Below are positions 59,778 through 64,000 of a DNA stretch of 64,000 nucleotides, piece after piece. Made by a program: the position numbers and the translations under genes. The notes below the pieces were generated by a model that was given only the letters and a program-made list of their open reading frames with translations, was not told the DNA's origin and did no database searches. The first letter of the stretch is position 1. Each line of letters opens with the position of its first letter. The stretch spans positions 186,001 through 250,000 of the forward strand of contig NZ_JACIDK010000005.1 of the NCBI RefSeq assembly GCF_014196295.1, in the 5' to 3' direction. This DNA comes from Phenylobacterium haematophilum (lineage in GTDB: Bacteria; Pseudomonadota; Alphaproteobacteria; Caulobacterales; Caulobacteraceae).

Positions 59778-59806
59778 TTGCGCTCGGCCGCACGGGGTCC
59801 TAGCTA
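59778..59806 (+). promoter_or_regulatory. Possible promoter of the FloR-like exporter with palindromic -10 region
   Basis: TTGCGC (59778-59783), 17 bases, TAGCTA (59801-59806), and the -10 lies within the perfect palindrome CCTAGCTAGG (59799-59808), which could bind a regulator. It places the leader ORF about 20 bases into the transcript. Weak match, so tentative. Confidence 0.35.
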
Positions 59807-59832
59807 GGCGACGCTCCTCGAACGGAGGCCCG

Positions 59833-59853
59833 ATGAAGTCCGCAAGCAGGTAG
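59833..59853 (+). CDS. Six-residue leader ORF (MKSASR) ahead of the FloR-like exporter
   Basis: ATG AAG TCC GCA AGC AGG TAG (59833-59853) preceded by GGAGG (59824-59828). The stop is followed immediately by a perfect hairpin (59854-59883). This layout is that of drug-induced translational attenuation leaders such as the one of Tn1696 cmlA. A longer open frame continues upstream but runs antisense through the CDF gene and has no support. Confidence 0.5.
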   Translation: MKSASR

Positions 59854-59938
59854 GCCGCAACAACACCCCTTCGTTGTTGCGGCGGTCGACACCCCAGCTC
59901 CAGAGCCATGGCAGGCCGCCGCCAAATCTCCCGATTTG
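59854..59938 (+). promoter_or_regulatory. Attenuator-like hairpins before the FloR-like exporter
   Basis: Hairpin 1: GCCGCAACAA (59854-59863) with TTGTTGCGGC (59874-59883), 10-base arms, 10-base loop. Hairpin 2: CAAATC (59923-59928) with GATTTG (59933-59938), next to the exporter start. The right arm of hairpin 1 (GCGGCGG) can instead pair with CCGCCGC (about 59917-59923), an alternative fold. Such a switch could control start-site access. Confidence 0.5.
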
Positions 59939-59953
59939 AGTGGATGCAAAGTC

Positions 59954-61150
59954 ATGCCTGGTTCCAAAGCCAGACCCTGGGACTATTCCCTGCCCGCCGC
60001 CCTGATGCTGCTGGCGCCCTTCGACATCCTGGCCTCGCTGGCCATGGACATCTATCTGCCGGTCGTTCCAGACATTCCCGGCCAGCTTTCGACGACGCCC
60101 GCCGTCGTACAACTGACCCTCAGCCTCTACATGGCGGTGCTCGGCCTGGGGCAACTCGCCTTCGGGCCGTTGTCGGACCGCATCGGCCGGCGGCCGGTGC
60201 TGCTCGGCGGCGCGCTGCTGTTCGTCGCGGCCAGCCTGGCCCTGGCCCTGAGCGACGCCGGGCCGGCGTTCGTCCTTTGGCGCGTGGTCCAGGCGGCGGG
60301 CGCCTCGGCGGCCCTGGTCGCCACCTTCGCCACGGTGCGCGATGTCTATGCCCAGCGGCCCGAGGGCGCGAGCATCTATGGGACGCTGGGGGCGATCCTG
60401 TCGTTCGTTCCGGCGCTGGGACCGATCGCCGGGGCGTTGATCGCCAAGGGCCTTGGGTGGCGGGCGATCTTCGCCGTGCTGGCGGCGCTGATGACTGGAG
60501 CAGTGCTGCAGGCCGTCCGCCGCTGGCCCGAAACCCGGCCGGAGGTCAGCCGCGGCAAGGGCCCGACGCTCGCCGCGATCCTGCGCAGCTATGGATTCTG
60601 GACCTACACGCTCGGCTTCAGCGCAGCGATGGGGACGTTCTTCGTGTTCTTCTCGACCGCGCCGCGGATCCTGATCGGCCAGGCGAGTCTCTCGCAGCTG
60701 GCGTTCAGCATCGCGTTCGCCTCGGCGGCGGGGATGATGATCCTCGCCTCCCGGTTCGTCGGGCGGGCCGTCGCGCGCTGGGGAACGGCCGGGAGCCTGG
60801 CGCGCGGCATGGGCCTGCTGATCGTCGGGGCGGCGCTGCTGGCGGCCGGTCAGGTCTGGGCCGAGCCGTCGATCTGGACGCTGCTGGCGCCGATGTGGGT
60901 CATGGCTGTCGGTATGGTGCTGGCGGTCGCGGTCTGCGCTAACGGGGCGCTGGCGGCGTTCGGTGCTGCGGCGGGAACAGCGGTGGCGCTCTATTTCGCG
61001 ATTGAGAGCGTGATCGTCGGCGTGCTGGGCACGGCCGCGGTCATCTGGCTGGACGGCGACAGCGCTTGGCCGCTCGCCGCCTACGCTGCCGGCATGGCGC
61101 TTCTGGTGCTGGGAATGCTTGGCGCCAAGCATTCGAGGCGCCGGGCCTAG
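59954..61150 (+). CDS. FloR/CmlA-family MFS drug exporter
   Basis: A 398-aa, 12-helix major-facilitator protein. LLAPFDILASLAMDIYLPVVP, QLTLSLYMAVLGLGQLAFGP, LSDRIGRRPVLLGGALLFV and YGFWTYTLGFSAAMGTFFVF closely match FloR (florfenicol/chloramphenicol exporter), including the MDIYLP motif of helix 1 and the MFS A motif GPLSDRIGRRP. The closest acquired relatives confer chloramphenicol resistance; a chromosomal copy may do so here. I use the ATG 59954 (MPGSKARPWDYSLPAAL); a TTG six codons upstream is possible. The regulatory leader upstream supports inducible expression. Confidence 0.85.
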   Translation: MPGSKARPWDYSLPAALMLLAPFDILASLAMDIYLPVVPDIPGQLSTTPAVVQLTLSLYMAVLGLGQLAFGPLSDRIGRRPVLLGGALLFVAASLALALSDAGPAFVLWRVVQAAGASAALVATFATVRDVYAQRPEGASIYGTLGAILSFVPALGPIAGALIAKGLGWRAIFAVLAALMTGAVLQAVRRWPETRPEVSRGKGPTLAAILRSYGFWTYTLGFSAAMGTFFVFFSTAPRILIGQASLSQLAFSIAFASAAGMMILASRFVGRAVARWGTAGSLARGMGLLIVGAALLAAGQVWAEPSIWTLLAPMWVMAVGMVLAVAVCANGALAAFGAAAGTAVALYFAIESVIVGVLGTAAVIWLDGDSAWPLAAYAAGMALLVLGMLGAKHSRRRA

Positions 61151-61201
61151 GGGCCCTGCGAGGGGGATGGCCCGGGCCGTCCCCCTCCAAATTCGTCGCC
61201 G

Positions 61202-61699
61202 TTAGGCGTTGCCGATGGTCTCGCCGCCCATGCCCTGGGCCTTGCGCGCGGCGTAGACGCCGGCGAAGTCGATCGGGTCGAGCATGAAGGGCGGGAAGCC
61301 GCCGTCCGAGGTCACCGAGGCGATGATCTGGCGGGCGAACGGGAACATGAAGCGCGGGCACTCGACCAGCAGCACCGGCTCGAGGTCTTCCTGGCTGACG
61401 CCGGAAATCTGGAACACGCCGCCGTAGAGCAGTTCGACGTGGAACACCGGGCCGTCTTCGCGTTCGGCGCGGGCCGACAGCTTCAGGTCGACCTCGAACA
61501 GACCGTCCTCGCGGCCGCGGGCGTTCATTTCGACGCCCATTTCGATCTGCGGCTGGGTGGCGTTCTGGGCGCGCAGGGTCTCCGGCGCGCGCGGGTTTTC
61601 GAACGACAGGTCACGGATGAACTGGGCGAGGATGCGGATGCCGGGCTCGGGGGCGCCCGCACCGTTGGTCTCGGGGCCGGCGGCGTCGGTATCGGTCAT
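61202..61699 (-). CDS. secB: Protein-export chaperone SecB
   Basis: Tetrameric chaperone that keeps preproteins unfolded for SecA. The 165-aa protein has [20 protein letters not shown], the [20 protein letters not shown] strand region, and [20 protein letters not shown] with [20 protein letters not shown], all canonical. The ATG at 61699 precedes an acidic, disordered N-terminal stretch. It is convergent to the drug exporter and divergent from the Tim44-like gene. Confidence 0.96.
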   Translation of the reverse strand: MTDTDAAGPETNGAGAPEPGIRILAQFIRDLSFENPRAPETLRAQNATQPQIEMGVEMNARGREDGLFEVDLKLSARAEREDGPVFHVELLYGGVFQISGVSQEDLEPVLLVECPRFMFPFARQIIASVTSDGGFPPFMLDPIDFAGVYAARKAQGMGGETIGNA

Positions 61700-61850
61700 A
61701 GTCGGGAAAATCCGGTTGGTGGACGCGCATTCACGTCCTGTTGTGGCCTGGGCTGCTATCATGCGCCCTATGCCATGGCAACGTCGCCCCTGACGTGGGC
61801 GTTACGCTGTCCTATATTGAAGATTACGTTCGTTCCGTGAGCCTGAAGAA

Positions 61851-62462
61851 TTGCAAGTCCTCGAACTGATCATTTTCGCCGGCCTGGCCGGAGTCGTGCT
61901 GTACCAGCTCTATGCGGTGCTGGGCCGGCGCGTCGGCCGCCAGCCTGAGGACACCCAGGCTGCCGATTCCGTGGCGGCGAGCGCGCGCCAGGCGCCGGCC
62001 ATGGATCAGATCGACGACGGCGTCGACCTGACCGGCCTTCCGGCGATCAAGCATCGCGACCCCTCGTTCGACCTGTCGCGCTTCCTGGGCGGGGCCAAGG
62101 GCGCCTACGAGATGGTGGTGCGGGCCTTCGCCGGCGGCGACCGCGAGACCTTGCGCAACCTGCTGGCTCCCAACGTGCTGGCCAGCTTCGAGAGCGCGAT
62201 CGACGAGCGCGAGGCCCAGGGCCGCAGCGAGTCCGTCGAGTTCCTGCATCCGCCGCGGGCCGACATGGAGCGGGCTGACCTGCACGGCGAGACCGCGCAG
62301 ATCACGGTCCGGTTCCTGGCCGAATTCCGCAGCCGCACCAAAGGCCCGGAAGGCGAGGCGGTGGACGATAAGCGGACCGCCGAGCTGTGGACCTTCGAAC
62401 GCAGCCTCAAGAGCCGGGACCCCAACTGGCTGCTCGTCAACGTCGCCGCCGCCGAAGCTTAA
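61851..62462 (+). CDS. Tim44-domain protein
   Basis: A 203-aa protein with one N-terminal membrane helix (MQVLELIIFAGLAGVVLYQLYAVLG) and a Tim44-like domain (AYEMVVRAFAGGDRETLRNLLAPNVLASFESAI; EFRSRTKGPEGEAVDDKR; LWTFERSLKSRDPNWLLVNV). In alphaproteobacteria this relative of the mitochondrial import motor (TimA) lies near secB and mltA. The start is a TTG at 61851 because no ATG fits; the 151-base gap to secB holds divergent promoters. Confidence 0.9.
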   Translation: MQVLELIIFAGLAGVVLYQLYAVLGRRVGRQPEDTQAADSVAASARQAPAMDQIDDGVDLTGLPAIKHRDPSFDLSRFLGGAKGAYEMVVRAFAGGDRETLRNLLAPNVLASFESAIDEREAQGRSESVEFLHPPRADMERADLHGETAQITVRFLAEFRSRTKGPEGEAVDDKRTAELWTFERSLKSRDPNWLLVNVAAAEA

Positions 62463-62635
62463 GCACGGTGAAAGCCGAACGGCGGCAAGGGTTTGTTAAC
62501 CCTTACGCCGTTTTCCCGCCCCTAACGCAGGACTATGAAGAGGAAGCCGGCGCGCCTTGCGCGTCGGGCGTCTTTGAGTTCGAGAAAGGCGGCGGGCCGA
62601 TCGCCGCGACGTCGACGACAGCGCTGGGGGCGACC

Positions 62636-63787
62636 TTGAACATCCGACATGCAAGCCGCCTGGTTCCGGCCCTGCTGCTGACCCTGCTGGTCGCAGCCTG
62701 CGCCACGCCCAAGCCGCCGGCGCCGGGCCCTGGCCCGCAGCCGCCGCGTCCGACCCCGACCCAGCCTCCGACGCCCACGCCGCCGGCCGGCCGGCCCGAG
62801 AGCTTCGCCGAAGTGCCCGGCTGGGCGCAGGACGACCACGCGGCCGGATACGAGGCGTTCCGCACCACCTGCGGGGTGTCGCGCGACCCGGCCCTGGGCG
62901 AGGTCTGCCGCCGGGCGCGGGCGATCGGTCCGCTGGATGGGCCGCGGGCGCGCGCCTTCCTGGAAGAGAATTTCCGGCCCGAGCTGCTGGTCGGCGAGGG
63001 CGTGCTGACCGCCTACTTCTCGCCGGAGTACGAGGCGCGCGAGCGGCCGAGCGCCGAGTTCTCCGCTCCCGTGCGGCCCAAGCGCGACGACCTCGTCGGC
63101 ACCGGCGTGGGCGGTAAGCCGGCCCAGCAGCGCGGCGGCGGCGGCCAGCTGGGCCCCTATCCGGACCGCGCCGCGATCGAGCGCGCCGGCGCCGGGCCGG
63201 CGCTCGCCTGGATGCGTCCCGAGGATCTGTTTTTCCTGCAGATCCAGGGCTCGGGGGTGCTCACCTTCGAAACCGGACGACGCGCCAAGGCGGTGTTCGC
63301 CGCCACCAACGGCAAGCCGTTCCAGGGCATCGCCAACCCGATGCGCGACCGCGGGCTGCTTCCCGCCAACAACACCTCGGGCGAGGCCATCCGCAGCTGG
63401 CTGGCCGACAATCGCGGCCCGCGCGCCGACGAGATCATGCGGCTGAACCCGCGCTATGTGTTCTTCACCCTGGCCCCCGACGACGGTCGCCAGCCCGTCG
63501 GCGCAGCCGGGATTCCGTTGCCGCCCGGCCGCTCGATCGCCGTCGACACCGGGCTGAACGCGCTCGGCGGCCTGTACTTCATCGAGGGCGTGGCCCCGAC
63601 CCTGTCGGGCGCCTTCCCGGCCTATCGCCGGACGGTGATGGCGCTGGACGCCGGCGGGGCGATCAAGGGCCCGGTGCGCGCCGACCTCTATCTGGGCATC
63701 GGATCGCAGGCCGGCGCCGAGGCCGGTCGCGTCCGCCACACCCTGCGCATGCACCGGCTAGTCCCGAAGGTCGGCCCCTATCGATGA
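62636..63787 (+). CDS. mltA: Membrane-bound lytic transglycosylase MltA-like
   Basis: Peptidoglycan lytic transglycosylase anchored as a lipoprotein. The 383-aa product starts at a TTG (62636) and has a lipobox LLLTLLVAAC (Cys at about residue 22), a Pro-rich linker, the MltA domain with GVLTAYFSPEYEARERPS, the FFLQIQGSGVLTFETGR segment, IRSWLADNRGPRADEIM, and the catalytic Asp in VRADLYLGIGSQAG. The frame extends upstream but without a signal peptide; the GGGGG at about 62626 serves as ribosome site. Coupled to smr by an ATGA overlap. Confidence 0.88.
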   Translation: MNIRHASRLVPALLLTLLVAACATPKPPAPGPGPQPPRPTPTQPPTPTPPAGRPESFAEVPGWAQDDHAAGYEAFRTTCGVSRDPALGEVCRRARAIGPLDGPRARAFLEENFRPELLVGEGVLTAYFSPEYEARERPSAEFSAPVRPKRDDLVGTGVGGKPAQQRGGGGQLGPYPDRAAIERAGAGPALAWMRPEDLFFLQIQGSGVLTFETGRRAKAVFAATNGKPFQGIANPMRDRGLLPANNTSGEAIRSWLADNRGPRADEIMRLNPRYVFFTLAPDDGRQPVGAAGIPLPPGRSIAVDTGLNALGGLYFIEGVAPTLSGAFPAYRRTVMALDAGGAIKGPVRADLYLGIGSQAGAEAGRVRHTLRMHRLVPKVGPYR

Positions 63788-64000
63788 AACGGCCCATCCG
63801 CCCTGACGAGCAGAAGCTCTGGGCGATGGTGGCGGCCACCGTCCACCCGCATCCGGGCCGCCAGACCGACGCGCCCAAGCCGCCGCCGGAGCCGGCGATC
63901 CCGGCGCTGAAGGCCAAGGGGCGCGTCGTCGATCCGGCCGCGCGGCTGCCCCTGGCCGAGATCATGCCGCCTCTGCGTGCGCCGTTGCGCGGCGAGCCCG
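63784..64000 (+). CDS. Smr-domain protein (5' part, cut by window end)
   Basis: Starts ATG 63784 (overlapping the mltA TGA) with KRPIRPDEQKLWAMVAATVH and a disordered, Pro-rich stretch; the Smr endonuclease domain itself is beyond the window edge, so only the N-terminal linker is visible. The assignment rests on this typical beginning (D...LW..V..TV.P) and on the mltA neighbour, as in other Caulobacterales. Confidence 0.65.
   Translation, partial: MKRPIRPDEQKLWAMVAATVHPHPGRQTDAPKPPPEPAIPALKAKGRVVDPAARLPLAEIMPPLRAPLRGEP

Noticed and set aside
59422-59853. A 143-codon plus-strand frame ending with MKSASR
   Set aside because: Its upstream part overlaps the CDF gene antisense. Only the last six codons have a ribosome site, and these are reported as a leader ORF.

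Overview
The window is a GC-rich alphaproteobacterial chromosome segment around the replication origin, most likely from the Caulobacterales (Caulobacter or Phenylobacterium type). The support is gene content and order. hemE is followed by an AT-richer, CtrA-box-bearing gap and then a PEP-synthase/PPDK regulator, maf, aroE, coaE and dnaQ, which is the gene order around Caulobacter Cori. The cluster parB-parA-rsmG-mnmG-mnmE carries parS sites. NtrZ-like and CenR-like proteins, a HemJ/HemH/HemE set and a sigma-32 type dnaK promoter also fit. I see no rRNA, tRNA, CRISPR array, insertion sequence or prophage. The window is almost wholly chromosomal core, with many 1-4 base gene overlaps.

Layout. 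1-16 kb, almost all minus strand: an XRE regulator (partial), lnt, a CorC-type CBS protein, ybeY, phoH, miaB, fur, rimI, tsaB, a secreted hypothetical protein, a NifU-type scaffold, a universal stress protein, trpS, murJ and glnD. 14.8-25.9 kb: a soluble protoglobin chemoreceptor, a HAD phosphatase, mutS, a GNAT, a TetR regulator, dnaJ, dnaK, an HExxH protein, an AlkB-type dioxygenase and a short membrane-anchored Pro/Glu-rich protein. 26-37 kb: ftsK, a frame-shifted beta-lactamase-family gene, GTP-type PEP carboxykinase, lolA, a candidate small RNA, xthA, a membrane-anchored hypothetical protein, cenR, an L,D-transpeptidase-like protein, a YggS PLP protein, a ThiE-like protein and ntrZ. 37-42 kb: a DUF3576 lipoprotein, leuS, lptE and holA. 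42-54.4 kb: parB, parA, rsmG, mnmG, mnmE, a DUF6489 protein, a dienelactone hydrolase, a quinone oxidoreductase, rho, hemJ, hemH and hemE. 54.4-54.9 kb: the putative origin. 54.9-64 kb: the PPDK regulator, maf, aroE, coaE, dnaQ, a CDF cation exporter, a FloR/CmlA-family drug exporter with a leader region, secB, a Tim44-like protein, mltA and a partial Smr gene.

Most genes on either side of the origin read away from it. Left of the origin the segregation genes (parA, parB, parS) sit 5-12 kb away, so the window contains the replication start, the partition locus, the FtsK translocase, the DNA polymerase III delta and epsilon subunits, the mismatch-repair ATPase and the heat-shock chaperone operon. 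The envelope set (lnt, murJ, lolA, lptE, mltA, an L,D-transpeptidase-like protein, cenR, ntrZ) is the second theme.

The most interesting unlabelled signals are: (1) a likely ~115-nt small RNA between lolA and xthA with its own promoter, a 5' hairpin, a C-rich loop and a strong terminator; (2) a six-codon leader ORF plus mutually exclusive hairpins ahead of the FloR-like exporter, resembling translational attenuation; (3) four parS sites, one inside mnmG; (4) six convergent gene pairs that share one CTAG as stop codon on both strands; (5) a dispersed intergenic repeat family; and (6) a large apparent inversion relative to the Caulobacter layout. All coordinates come from reading the sequence; family assignments rest on motif recognition without database searches.
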